The notes beneath the pieces were generated by a model. The model saw nothing but the letters and a program-made list of their open reading frames with translations. It had not been told where the DNA came from and searched no databases. From Streptomyces carpinensis (GTDB lineage: Bacteria; Actinomycetota; Actinomycetes; Streptomycetales; Streptomycetaceae), in assembly GCF_002154505.1 (NCBI RefSeq), contig NZ_MUBM01000020.1:1-60038 (forward strand): DNA of 60,038 nucleotides. Reading direction: 5' to 3'. Position 1 is the stretch's first letter, and every line of letters starts with the position of its first letter. Positions 8,798-17,850 of the stretch are shown here, piece after piece. A program made the translations under genes and the position numbers.

Positions 8798-9556
8798 GTG
8801 ACCGTGACCCGTCAGCCTGATCAGCAGCACCCCGCCGCCCCAGACCTGGCCCAACTCCTGCGCCCCGTGGTGCGCGAGTCCTCCGTCAGCGAGGTCGCCA
8901 AGCGGCTCCTCGACCACCTGTCCGCCGGCGACATCCGACCCGGCACCCGGCTCCCCGCCGAACGACAGCTGGCCGAAGCCCTCGGAGTCGCGCGTTCCAG
9001 CGTGCGCGGGGCGCTGTCCGCACTGGACGTACTCGGCATCATCGAGATCCGCCCCGGATCCGGCTCCTACGTCCGCGAGGGCACCTCCGAGTTCCTGCCC
9101 CGCGCGATCAACTGGGGGTTGATGCTCGGCCAGCGCCGCACCCAGGACCTGGTCGAGGTACGCACCTACATGGAGGGCGTCTCCGCCCGCCTGGCCGCCG
9201 AGCGCGCCACCGACGAGGACGTGGCACGGCTGGAGGAACACCTGCGGCACATGCGCGACGCCGGTGGCGACGTGAAGGCGTTCATCGACGCGGACATCGC
9301 CTTTCACCTCGAGTGCGCGAGCATCGCTCGCAACTCCGTGCTCAGCGACATCCTGCACAGCATCCGCGCGCTTCTTCAGGTGTGGATGGAGCGCGTCAGC
9401 GACATCGAGGGCACCGTCAGCGGCACGCTGTGCGAACACGGCGCGGTACTCCAGGCCATCCGCGACCGCGACCCCGAGGCCGCCGACCGCGCCATGGCCG
9501 AGCACATGCAGATGGCCAGCGCCCGGCTGCGCGCATCGATGCAGACCAGTTCCTGA
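8798..9556 (+). CDS. FadR/GntR-family regulator (FCD domain)
   Basis: A 252-residue repressor-type protein. The N-terminal winged HTH (about 25-95) has the GntR signature around LPAERQLAEALGVARSSVR. The C-terminal FCD helical domain (about 110-240) carries Asp and His residues (DADIAFH, and a late His in MAEHMQMA) that usually bind a metal and an organic acid effector. The GTG at 8798 is the start; another GTG lies two codons later. It diverges from the catabolic operon, so it probably controls it in response to apionate or a downstream intermediate. Confidence 0.82.
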   Translation: MTVTRQPDQQHPAAPDLAQLLRPVVRESSVSEVAKRLLDHLSAGDIRPGTRLPAERQLAEALGVARSSVRGALSALDVLGIIEIRPGSGSYVREGTSEFLPRAINWGLMLGQRRTQDLVEVRTYMEGVSARLAAERATDEDVARLEEHLRHMRDAGGDVKAFIDADIAFHLECASIARNSVLSDILHSIRALLQVWMERVSDIEGTVSGTLCEHGAVLQAIRDRDPEAADRAMAEHMQMASARLRASMQTSS

Positions 9557-9768
9557 CACCCTCCCGCGGGCACCCGGCACCACCGACCACCGCGCCCGGA
9601 ACCCACGGGTCCGGAATTGACGGGCTCAGTGCGGCAGCCCGGCGCGCCGCAGTTCATGGACCCCGGCGCTGGACGCCCGCGTCTGGCTCCGGGCGTCGAC
9701 AGCGGCCGCCGGACCGTGGGCGCAGACCCCGGGCAGCGCCGCACGCTCCGGACTCGCGAAGATGGGTC

Positions 9769-10338
9769 TCAGATGCAGACGACGGGGCAGCCACGCCGGA
9801 TCGAGTGCTGGGCAGCGCGCAGGAACAGTGCGACGTGGAAGGCTGTGTCCAGGTCAGTGCTCCACAGTCCTGTTCGAGTAGCGGCCAGTTCCGTTGCTTG
9901 GTCCATGAACCACATGCTCAGGTCGAGGTTGTCGCATGTCGCCGGGGTTTCGGGCGGCAGTCCGATGGCTGCCGCCAGCTTCTCCGCCAGTGGTAGCACC
10001 TGGGGAGCGCCGGCGACCATGGTCGACTCGCAGTAGCCGGAGTCGATGGGCAACCAGATCTCCTCATCGAGCGAGAGGGGCACGAGCACGGTCCAGCCGC
10101 AAAGGGTCTCCGATTCCTCTTGTGACAGGTGCGTCTGGCACAAGGCGAGGAACCCGGCCATGGAGGGTGTCAGCTTCTCCTCGAAGGCCTGCCCCGAGCC
10201 AGATGCGAAGTCCGTCTCCGGGGGTACGTCCTCGTAGGGCGGCAGACTCCTCCGCCTGAGCTCAGCGTTGAGCGCTGAGGCGACTTCACCCCATCCGTCT
10301 TCCTCGTCACCGAACCATTCCTCCGCGCCGACGCTCAT
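9769..10338 (-). CDS. Conserved-looking hypothetical protein, 189 residues
   Basis: An acidic soluble protein without signal peptide or membrane helix. It has good streptomycete codon use. Features include an N-terminal acidic patch (WFGDEEDGWGE), an LVPLSLDEEIWLP strand and a Cys near each end. No family recognised. Start chosen at the ATG at 10338; a GTG at 10353 is the alternative, and neither has a clear ribosome site. It converges with the FadR-type gene. Possible relation to small immunity-type proteins is speculation. Confidence 0.5.
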   Translation of the reverse strand: MSVGAEEWFGDEEDGWGEVASALNAELRRRSLPPYEDVPPETDFASGSGQAFEEKLTPSMAGFLALCQTHLSQEESETLCGWTVLVPLSLDEEIWLPIDSGYCESTMVAGAPQVLPLAEKLAAAIGLPPETPATCDNLDLSMWFMDQATELAATRTGLWSTDLDTAFHVALFLRAAQHSIRRGCPVVCI

Positions 10339-10467
10339 CAGGTACACACCCACGTGGGGAAGTTACTGCGCGCATCTGACATCGATCAGTGAGCTAACGA
10401 GCTCGTGCCGGGTAGGGCCTGTTGCGAAAGTGCCTCGTCTGTCAGACCTGCCTGGGATGCTTCGAGC

Positions 10468-10923
10468 ATGGAGATGACAGTGCAGCTGACGATCGACTGC
10501 TCCGATCCGCAGGCAATGGTGACTTTCTGGGCCGAGGCCCTGGGCTACGTGCCTGAGCCTCCACCAGGCGGGCACGCCACGTGGCGTGCTTACTGGGCGG
10601 CGGAGGGGGTGCCCGAGGCAGAGTTGCCGGCCGGCGCCGGGGATCTTCCGGAGTCGATCATCGATCCCGCGGGACGTGGACCGAGGGTGTGGTTCCAGCA
10701 GGTTCCGGAGCCGAAGGTCGCCAAGAACCGGTGGCACTTCGACCTGAAGGTCGGTGGGGGCCGTGACGTCCCACTGGACGTCCGCACACAGCGGGTCAAG
10801 GCTACGGTGGAACGGCTGGTCAAAGCTGGTGCCACCGTGCTGCGGATCAAGGATGAGCCGGGCATGGGGCTCTACGCCGCCGCCGTGCAGGACCCCGAGG
10901 GCAACGAATTCGACGTCGTGTGA
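10468..10923 (+). CDS. VOC family protein (glyoxalase/bleomycin-resistance fold)
   Basis: A 151-residue protein with the two-module VOC arrangement: an N-terminal DCSDPQAMVTFWAEALGY, a central RWHFDLKV with the His of the metal site, and a C-terminal QDPEGNEFDVV with the Glu. Such proteins bind metals and act as dioxygenases, isomerases or resistance proteins. This subtype is a very common small streptomycete gene of unknown substrate. It stands alone, ends in a stem-loop at 10937 and converges with a transposase remnant. Confidence 0.82.
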   Translation: MEMTVQLTIDCSDPQAMVTFWAEALGYVPEPPPGGHATWRAYWAAEGVPEAELPAGAGDLPESIIDPAGRGPRVWFQQVPEPKVAKNRWHFDLKVGGGRDVPLDVRTQRVKATVERLVKAGATVLRIKDEPGMGLYAAAVQDPEGNEFDVV

Positions 10924-10936
10924 GGGCCGTTCTCAG

Positions 10937-10978
10937 TGTGCTGGTCACAGCCACTCGTTCACGGCTGCGACCAGCACA
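10937..10978 (+). terminator. Stem-loop after VOC gene
   Basis: TGTGCTGGTC and GACCAGCACA are perfect 10-bp arms, with an inner CAGCC/GGCTG pair and a 10-base loop. It starts 14 bases after the VOC stop and overlaps the 3' end of the transposase remnant on the other strand, so it may originally be part of the IS end. Confidence 0.5.
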
Positions 10979-11373
10979 GTCGCCTCGTAGCGGACGGAGA
11001 GCCTGTCGTACCTCGTGGCCCCTGCCCTATGCCTTCTAAGTCGGTTGATCCCGCACTCAACCGCATGGCGCTGCCGGTAATCCACCGCACCGAAACGCGG
11101 CGGTCGGCCGCCACGGGAGCCGAGCTTCCTGCGGTTGCGGGCCTGGTCAGCCTTGTATGAGATAGTGCAGCGGATTACACGGCGGCGCAGGTAGCTCGGT
11201 TCTTGCGGAGGAGTACGCCCGATCGCGCGTACTCGATCGGGGCGGACGCGCGGCCGGCCCGATCCGATGCGGGGTACGCGGACACTCTCCAGCAGGGGCT
11301 CGAATTGTGGCGAGTCGCCGCGCTGCCCGGCCGTCACCACGATCGACATGGGCTTTCCGCTGATGTCAGACAT
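10945..11373 (-). pseudogene. IS5-family transposase, C-terminal remnant
   Basis: An open frame of 142 codons matches the end of IS5-type transposases of actinobacteria: [30 protein letters not shown], then the DDE-domain Glu region [14 protein letters not shown] and [14 protein letters not shown]. The N-terminal half with the first two catalytic Asp is absent, so it cannot be active. Upstream sequence switches directly to a LysR gene fragment. Confidence 0.75.
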
Positions 11374-11424
11374 CAGCGAGCCGCTTGACTGGGGCAGGGA
11401 GTCAGGCCTCCCCGAAGATGCCGC

Positions 11425-11774
11425 TCACTCTGCCGCAGTCCCCGTACTGGTCGGCTGTAGGTACTGCTGCGCCAGGTGCAGGAATGATTCGGTGGCCGTG
11501 TGTGCCGGGATGGCCGACCAGGCGGGTAGAGGGTGACGGAGTCGGCGTCGGCGTCGGCCGACGGAAGGTAACGAACACCGGGGTGGGCATGGTGGTGGCT
11601 GGTGCCTTCGGCGGTGACGCCGACGGCTTCCCCGGTGGCGATGGCGGTGAGCCACTCGTCCACACCCGGAACCTGGATGGTGTGGGGGCTTTGACCCTCG
11701 GGCCAGAGGTCAGAGCCGGTGGTGGTGGCCGTGGAGCACAGCGCGTGCCCCGGGGTTGCCACCATTCGCGCCAT
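11425..11774 (-). pseudogene. LysR-family regulator, C-terminal fragment with frameshift
   Basis: One frame reads HTIQVPGVDEWLTAIATG, then GVTAEGTSHHHAHPGVRYLP, typical of the effector-binding domain end of LysR regulators. After DADSVTLY the match moves to another frame (ATESFLHLAQQYL). The DNA-binding N-terminus is missing. It lies downstream of the phzF-type gene on the same strand, and LysR/PhzF neighbours are common, so it may be the former regulator of that gene. Confidence 0.6.
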
Positions 11775-11906
11775 GGGGCGGTGCCCTGCCTGACGGTACT
11801 GCCGAAAGATGACGCGACAGCGCTCGTATGCCAGCGACCTGCCAGATGCAAGTGGCGCGACGCCTGAACCTCGGGCCGAACAATCTCACCGGGACAGAAC
11901 TCTCTG

Positions 11907-12782
11907 TCAGCTGATGCGCGCTCCCGTGCCGCTGACACGGACGCGCGGGTCGCCCGCGCGCAGCGTCACCGTGAGTTCGCCGGGGCGGCCCAGGTCCTCG
12001 CCCTGGTGCAGGGTGAGCACGGCGTCCTCGGGGACCAGGCCGAGCTCACGGGCATACGCACCGAACGCGGCGGCTGCGGCACCGGTTGCCGGGTCTTCTA
12101 CGACGCCGCCGACGGGGAACGGATCACGGACATGGAAGACCGTGTCCGACTCTCGCCACACCAACTGGACCGTGGTCAGGTCCAAGCGGTGCATCAGGGC
12201 TTCGAGGCGCGCGAAGTCGTACGCGAGATCTGCGAGGCGCGCGCGTGTCGCCGCCGCGAGGACCAGATGGCGGGCACCTGCGAACGCGACATGGGGCGGG
12301 AAGGCCGGGTCGAGATCGGCGGCCGGCCAGCTGAGCGCAGCGAGTGCCTCCGTGATGTCGGCATCGGCGATCTCCTCGATGTGCGGCTCGACACTGGTGA
12401 GTGTGGCCCTGACCGTCCCGTCCTCCTCGGCCACTTCCACCGGCACGGTGCCGGCGCGCGTCGCGAATACCAACTCCCCGGGGCCTATCCGCTCGGCGAG
12501 CGCGATGGCGGTCGCAACGGTGGCGTGCCCGCAGAACGGCACCTCGGCTTTGGGGCTGAAGTAACGAATGCTGTACGCCCGCCCCTCCTGGCCGCCGAGG
12601 CCCTCCGGGGGCGCGGTCAGGAACGCGGACTCCGAGTATCCGAGATCGGCGGCGATAGCCAGCATGTCGCTGTCATCCAGGGCGGTGGCGTCCAGAACGA
12701 CGCCGGCGGGGTTTCCGCCGTCCGGGGCGCTGGAGAAGGCGGTGTATCGCAGGACCTCGGGCCGCGGCGCATTGGTCGTCAT
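11907..12782 (-). CDS. PhzF family isomerase/epimerase-like protein
   Basis: A 291-residue protein with the diaminopimelate-epimerase-like double fold. Landmarks are the N-terminal GGNPAGVV, the catalytic Glu in LGYSESAFL, PFCGHATVATA and the C-terminal EDPATGAAAAAF. The ATG at 12782 fits the family start; an upstream in-frame extension is IS110 debris. PhzF homologues outside phenazine clusters have mostly unknown substrates, and no phenazine genes are present here. The gene lies intact between an IS110 and a LysR remnant. Confidence 0.85.
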   Translation of the reverse strand: MTTNAPRPEVLRYTAFSSAPDGGNPAGVVLDATALDDSDMLAIAADLGYSESAFLTAPPEGLGGQEGRAYSIRYFSPKAEVPFCGHATVATAIALAERIGPGELVFATRAGTVPVEVAEEDGTVRATLTSVEPHIEEIADADITEALAALSWPAADLDPAFPPHVAFAGARHLVLAAATRARLADLAYDFARLEALMHRLDLTTVQLVWRESDTVFHVRDPFPVGGVVEDPATGAAAAAFGAYARELGLVPEDAVLTLHQGEDLGRPGELTVTLRAGDPRVRVSGTGARIS

Positions 12783-12809
12783 GTTTGCGGCAACACGGGG
12801 CGAGCCCGC

Positions 12810-13110
12810 GACTATTCCGGCCTCTTCCTCGGCCTGGACGTCCACAAGGGCGAACACCACGCCACCGCCGTCACCTCAACCGGGAAGAAGCCTCCGACCA
12901 GCGGCTACCCAACAGCGAGCCCAAACTCCGCGAAGTCCTGGCGAATTTGCAGGCCGAGCACGGCACCGTGCTCCTGATCGTCCACCGGCCGGCCTCCATC
13001 GGCGCATGCCCATCGCAGTCGCCCACGACATGAGTGGCCAGGACGCCTGTCTGCCCGGTCTCACGATGCGCCGGATCGCCGATCTCCATCCCGGCAAGGC
13101 TCTACGCGCG
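12810..13110 (+). pseudogene. IS110-family transposase, frameshifted 5' remnant
   Basis: Three frames together spell the N-terminal part of an IS110 transposase: YSGLFLGLDVHKGEHH (with the first DEDD Asp), then RLPNSEPKLREVLANLQ, then PGLTMRRIADLHPG. At least two frameshifts separate the pieces and everything after about residue 110 is lost. It begins 28 bases upstream of the phzF-type start codon, so the insertion may have replaced that gene's promoter. Confidence 0.7.
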
Positions 13111-13367
13111 GACGCCATCCCCGGGCTGGTCCGACGCGCGGGGCAAGCGAGGAGACCCGTGCTGTGAAGTCACGACGGCGAACCGGGCCCGCCGGCGTGG
13201 TGAAGGCCATCGTCTACTCGCGCGATGGCGCCGCATTGGACACTGCGCCACCCGGCAGGACCTGACCGTCCACCGCTGCGTGAACCGCGGCAAAGGTGGC
13301 GCCCGCGAGGAGTAGATCAGCGAGGCCCACAACCTGTTGCTGGCGCGTGCACCACTGCGGCGAGCAC

Positions 13368-16300
13368 TCACCGACGCGCATGCTCCGGTTCGCTCTCGGA
13401 TGGAGCCGCGCCATAGCCCCCAAGGAAGTACGCCCGCAGGACCCCGTGGTCGGCATCGAGCGAGCGGAACTCAACCGCGAAGCGCCCGTCATGGACGGTG
13501 CCCTCGCCGGTTACCCGGTCCCCGATCGGATCGATCGCACCGGTGTCGTCGGTCTCCTGCGCGACGACAACAATCTTGCCCTCTGGCGTGCCGCCGGCAC
13601 CGGCGAAGAACTTCACGGTGCCGGTGACGAAACCGAAGCGCGCCTCCTCGATCTGCGTCACCGTCGCTCGACCGGCGCCGACGCGGATGCCGACCCCGCC
13701 GGTGAGGATTGGCGTACCGCAGTCGGCCGGGAACGGCCGCTCCGCCCAGCCCTCTACGCTGACCCGGTTGTCGACTTCCCACAACCGCGAGGAGATGTCG
13801 CCGTAGGCCATCGCTTCAGGGAACCCGATCAGCGCCTCGTCGAATACCCGCACTGGCAGGCTCTCGCCTCCGGGCACGCGCAACCACTGGTGATCGATGT
13901 AGACGCGATGGAACGGGTGCGTCTGGTGCACGACCGCCCTCACCAGCGTGGACTCTTCGAACGGGTTGGCCAGCCTGATCTCGCTCCCCACGCGCGAGGA
14001 GGGCGACGCCGACTCTGATACGAAGCGGACGTAGTTGGTCCGTGCCTCGTTGTTGTAGATGTTCGTCTCGATGAGGCCGGCGATGTCCGGGTCCTGGTAG
14101 AGACGGATACGCACCACGATGCAGTAATGGCCGGTGGAGCTTGGCGGGGTCCACTCTGTAGTGAACTCCTTGACTTCGCCGGGCGGGATGTCGCGGGTGT
14201 CGCTGCCCAGCAACACCATGGGACCGTCGCCCGTGGAGAACTCGATCGCGTAGAAGTCGACGACGACGCCCTTGCAGCGTAGGTCGCCGCTGTTGCGCAC
14301 CTTCGCGACGACGGTGTTGGGATGACCGGCCCAGGGTGTGTTGAACCAGCGCGCGGGGTCGGCCGACGACTTGGCGTTGCGGATCTCGATGTCAGGACTT
14401 TGCCAGTCGGGAGCGCCGGTCCAGGGGCGGATGCCGGGGTCGGGACGCTGACCGGAGCTGTATTCCACCGCGACGACCGCGTGGTCGGCAGCGGTGGAGT
14501 CGACCTTGACCCGCAACAGCTTCTGGGTGGCCGGGTCGACGTCCTTGTAGTCGGCCGGAGCATCCAGGATGGGTCCGTCCCCGTCCGCGTCGTTCTGGAC
14601 GAAAATGATCGGCGGGCGGGAGTTGGGCGTCGTGAACGCATCCGAGGTGACGTCCGTAATGACCACGCGGCGGTCGGCCGGGAGAGTGTCGCCGATCTGG
14701 GCACCCTGGTGGGCACGGTACTCCACGTAGGTGTTCCAACCGTCGGCCAGGCGGATCTCGATGCCGCGGAAGCGGTTGGCCGGCGGGTCGCTGAGCTCGG
14801 CGGCGTGCAGCGTGACCGTCTCGTTGACGCCGGCTACCCCGCGGAAGTTGAAGAGTCTGAGGTGGGCAGCGTTGACCCAGCCCTGACGCATGCGGTTGGA
14901 GAGCGTGAAGTGCGGCAGCGCGTCGCGGCTGCCGGCCATCATGTCCCAATCGCCGGTGAGGCGGTTCGTGACGTTCGACGGGTAGGTGGGGAAGTCGTAG
15001 AGGTCGGGCAACCCGAGCGTGTGTCCGAGCTCATGCGACAAGGTCGTGCGAAGCTGACGGCCGTCCTGCGCCGCGAAGTCGGGCGGCGCGAAGATGAAGC
15101 CGAAGGTTTCCTGGTCGGTCGCCTTACTCCCGGCCAGAAAAGACTGCGCCGCGAGGGACGCATGCGGCCACACGAAGCGCTTGGAGCCCGCCCCTGGCCG
15201 ATCTGGGGAGAACGGCACGATCAGCAGCACGTCGATGTTGTGGTAATCGGCTTTGGTGAGCAGGCCGCTCGTGATCGTACGGGTGACGATCGTCTGCACG
15301 GTCGCGCCCAGTGACGACCAACGCTCGTCGACGGTCGTCCCAGCGGCGTTCTTCTTCTGGGCGAAGTAGCTCGTCCAGCCCTCCGGCAGGTCCACGGGAC
15401 CGTAGACCCGGTTGCTGTAGGCCTGGATGGTGAGGCCGCGACCGGTGGCGGGGTTCCAGCCCGACAACTCCTCGTAGTAGTGGCGTGCCGAGCTGATCTG
15501 GCCGTTGAAGGCAACGCCGTCCTGGACCTCGTCGAGGATCGCCTTGCGGGCGGTGGCGAGGTCAGCGGGAGCGGTTGGGAACGCTCCATCGGTGGTGTTG
15601 ACGAGCAGGACGAGGACGCGCCACCGTCCGTTGTGCGTGTTTGTGCCGAGGTTCTGCGGGGTGTTCGGTCCGCCGCCCCAGTCCCCGGCCGGCGGAGGTG
15701 CGCTGTCGCCCTGCACCATCTTCGACGGCCCATGGTCGGGATCCCGCCAGTGGTCGGTCACCTCGAAGCTGACACGGTCGAGTTCCTGGCCCGACTTCGT
15801 CTCGATCATCGCAAGGTCGAATGTGCCGAGCAGCCCGCCGGCGACCAGCATCGGAACCTTCTTGCCGCCTAGACCCGGTGAGATCGAGGAGTGGGAGATC
15901 AGCGCCGCGTCGGGGTCGCCGTGCACGACGAACGACAGATCGTCGTCGGTCAGCGAGGAGCCAGACAGGTCGTACTGCAGCGGTACCCAGGAGCCGACGA
16001 ACAGCGGCTCGGCTGGTGGCACCAGCCGTGGTCGGCTCTCGAGGTCGGTCAGCTCGTCGGCGATGGCGAGCCCGTTGACGGTCAGGACAAGGAATCGCCC
16101 GTCGTCGCGGCCGTGCACCTCGACGATGCGCCCATTGAGGCCAGCGAGGTCGGTGGCGCGGGTTGTCACGCTACCGTCGGCGAAGCGAAAGACGGATACG
16201 CGATCGGCGGCGGGGTGGGCGACCAGCAGCAGCTCGCGATCGGCGCTCACGGTCACGTGGCCGGTGGGCAACCGGTCGGCGATGAGGCCCTGGGTGCTGC

Positions 16301-16802
16301 CGGTTGTGACCTTGAGCAGGCGTCCCTCGCCCCCCGTTGTCGCAGCAGCCCACACATCCGCGGCACTGACGGTGACGCCGGTCAGGTCGGGGACATCGAC
16401 GAGGGTGCGCACCGAACCGTCGCTGAGGCGCACCGCGAGCACACGCGACTCGTCCTCGGAGACCACGAGCGCATGGCCGCGGCCGGTGAGCGGCACGGTG
16501 GCCGCGAGCTGGCCGAGTACCCGCCCCGTCGCGGCCACTTGGGCCGGGCTCGCACTCGGGTTGTCGGCGGGCAGAGAGGCGATCGTCCCATCGCGGAAGG
16601 CGATCAGCACCTCCCGGCGGTCCCCGCTCAGCGCGACGCCGCTCGGCGCGGAATCGAGGGTGATGTGCCGGTCAAGCCGGCCAGCGGACATGTTCCACGA
16701 TGACAGGCAGAGGCGTTCACCTTCGAGAACCCAGATGAGACCCCGATCGACATCTTCAACGGCGGCGATCGCGCCGTCGAGGGAACCAAGCTGCGTGATC
16801 AT
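13368..16802 (-). CDS. Large M6-type zinc metalloprotease with N-terminal propeller-like repeats
   Basis: A 1,144-residue protein. Residues about 1-300 consist of short beta repeats (DRREVLIAFRDGTIASLP, ESRVLAVRLSDGSVRTL) like a YVTN/WD-type propeller. The catalytic HELGHTLGLPDLYD starts at residue 590 and fits the M6 (immune inhibitor A-like) HExxH...G..D signature. Residues about 860-960 resemble a CARDB-type beta-sandwich (NTVVAKVRNSGD), followed by more beta-rich sequence. The ATG at 16802 has GAGGGGG upstream. No Sec or Tat signal is visible, which is odd for this protease family; a 56-residue upstream in-frame extension does not supply one. The substrate is unknown. Confidence 0.8.
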   Translation of the reverse strand: MITQLGSLDGAIAAVEDVDRGLIWVLEGERLCLSSWNMSAGRLDRHITLDSAPSGVALSGDRREVLIAFRDGTIASLPADNPSASPAQVAATGRVLGQLAATVPLTGRGHALVVSEDESRVLAVRLSDGSVRTLVDVPDLTGVTVSAADVWAAATTGGEGRLLKVTTGSTQGLIADRLPTGHVTVSADRELLLVAHPAADRVSVFRFADGSVTTRATDLAGLNGRIVEVHGRDDGRFLVLTVNGLAIADELTDLESRPRLVPPAEPLFVGSWVPLQYDLSGSSLTDDDLSFVVHGDPDAALISHSSISPGLGGKKVPMLVAGGLLGTFDLAMIETKSGQELDRVSFEVTDHWRDPDHGPSKMVQGDSAPPPAGDWGGGPNTPQNLGTNTHNGRWRVLVLLVNTTDGAFPTAPADLATARKAILDEVQDGVAFNGQISSARHYYEELSGWNPATGRGLTIQAYSNRVYGPVDLPEGWTSYFAQKKNAAGTTVDERWSSLGATVQTIVTRTITSGLLTKADYHNIDVLLIVPFSPDRPGAGSKRFVWPHASLAAQSFLAGSKATDQETFGFIFAPPDFAAQDGRQLRTTLSHELGHTLGLPDLYDFPTYPSNVTNRLTGDWDMMAGSRDALPHFTLSNRMRQGWVNAAHLRLFNFRGVAGVNETVTLHAAELSDPPANRFRGIEIRLADGWNTYVEYRAHQGAQIGDTLPADRRVVITDVTSDAFTTPNSRPPIIFVQNDADGDGPILDAPADYKDVDPATQKLLRVKVDSTAADHAVVAVEYSSGQRPDPGIRPWTGAPDWQSPDIEIRNAKSSADPARWFNTPWAGHPNTVVAKVRNSGDLRCKGVVVDFYAIEFSTGDGPMVLLGSDTRDIPPGEVKEFTTEWTPPSSTGHYCIVVRIRLYQDPDIAGLIETNIYNNEARTNYVRFVSESASPSSRVGSEIRLANPFEESTLVRAVVHQTHPFHRVYIDHQWLRVPGGESLPVRVFDEALIGFPEAMAYGDISSRLWEVDNRVSVEGWAERPFPADCGTPILTGGVGIRVGAGRATVTQIEEARFGFVTGTVKFFAGAGGTPEGKIVVVAQETDDTGAIDPIGDRVTGEGTVHDGRFAVEFRSLDADHGVLRAYFLGGYGAAPSESEPEHARR

Positions 16803-17205
16803 TCCGCACCCCCTCGGATTCGTGGCTTTCACAAGCGGCGCAAACAAGTCCGGTTTATCCCGTGTCGCCGAACACCGCCTGCTTTTTCCCGAGATCCGTT
16901 CTGTGGGAGGAAATGTTACGACGACACCACTATCCACGCCATCCCAGCATGGGACCTGACTGATAATCACCTAATTATCCGAAAAAGCCAAGTTTCGCTA
17001 CTGATGACGCCCCAATGCGGCTCTTCGAAGTCAACCTCGATTCGTCAGCGGGTTTGATCGCTGATCGGTCCGGCGGTTCGCCCGTAATGTCCTTGGCCGG
17101 TGTATGACGGGTCGTCGCGTGACGCCGCGGCTGCGCCGGGTTCCGGGGGCCCGGAGGCTGCTGGTGTCCTCCTTCCTGGTCCTCGTCGGGATGGGGGTCC
17201 GGCCG
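16803..17205. other. Promoter region of the metalloprotease and IS flank
   Basis: About 400 bases. The part up to 17040 is AT-richer than its surroundings and should hold the metalloprotease promoter, though I cannot fix -10/-35 boxes. The rest is the outer flank of an IS1380 remnant. No gene is supported. Confidence 0.4.
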
Positions 17206-17570
17206 TCAGGTAGCGGCCGGGAGCTGGGTAAGCCGCCTCCAGCTGGTGGTGAACGCCGATGCCCAGGGCCAAGTCGGCTCGATGCGCAGGTAGCGGCGGC
17301 GGGCGTGGTGGGCCAGGCGGGCGGGCAGGTGGTAGAGGTGGAAGCGCATGGTGTCCGGCTCGGCGTTGGCCAGGTCCTCGCTGTCGTGCAGGGTGAGCAG
17401 ACGCAGCCAGGCGTCGAGGTCGCAGGCGAGGTCCGCGGCGAGCATCCATGCCGCATCGATCTGCCATGACCGGGAGGGCAGGTTGGCAAGGCCCATGGCC
17501 TTGCCGGTACGGATGCGGTCTTCGACCTCCGGGTGGTGGCGGTGCAGGGCGTCGAGAAACTGGATCTGCC
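17206..17570 (-). pseudogene. IS1380-family transposase, C-terminal remnant
   Basis: The minus-strand frame reads VEDRIRTGKAMGLANLPSRS, DLDAWLRLLTLHDSEDLA, HLPARLAHHARRRYLRI and TWPWASAFTTSWRRLTQLP, the characteristic end of IS1380 transposases. The catalytic Glu lies in the VEDRIR segment, but the Asp-containing N-terminal part is gone. Confidence 0.7.
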
Positions 17571-17651
17571 GGGAGCCGGCGATGCCCCACATGTGCCGGA
17601 TGTTCGTCGCGTGATGGATTAGCGCCAACCGGTCTTCTTCTCGAAGCCGGT

Positions 17652-17850
17652 CAGCTTCTATCAAGGGCCTGGGCAAGCTCCGCTGTGTCGTCGAGCAGAC
17701 CTTCGCCCTGCTCCTCCAGTTCAAGCGACTCGCCGTGCGCTGGGTACGACGTCTCGAACTCCACGATGCCTTCGTCTCATTGGGCTGCAGCCTCATCTGC
17801 TGGAGACGACTCAAGAAGACCGAATCGTGATCGCGCTACGAGCTTCTAGG
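17652..17850 (+). pseudogene. IS5-family transposase end plus IS right end, copy A
   Basis: Encodes KGLGKLRCVVEQTFALLLQF, AVRWVRRLELHDAF and CSLICWRRLKKTES then stop, the C-terminal 58 or so residues of an IS5 transposase. The stop is followed by TGATCGCGCTACGAGC, matching the tails of two further copies at 18.7 and 24.8 kb and probably the right terminal repeat. It is truncated on the left, where it abuts the IS1380 remnant. Confidence 0.65.

Noticed and set aside
11907..12782. Phenazine biosynthesis cluster
   Set aside because: Only a PhzF-like gene is present; PhzF homologues are widespread outside phenazine pathways.
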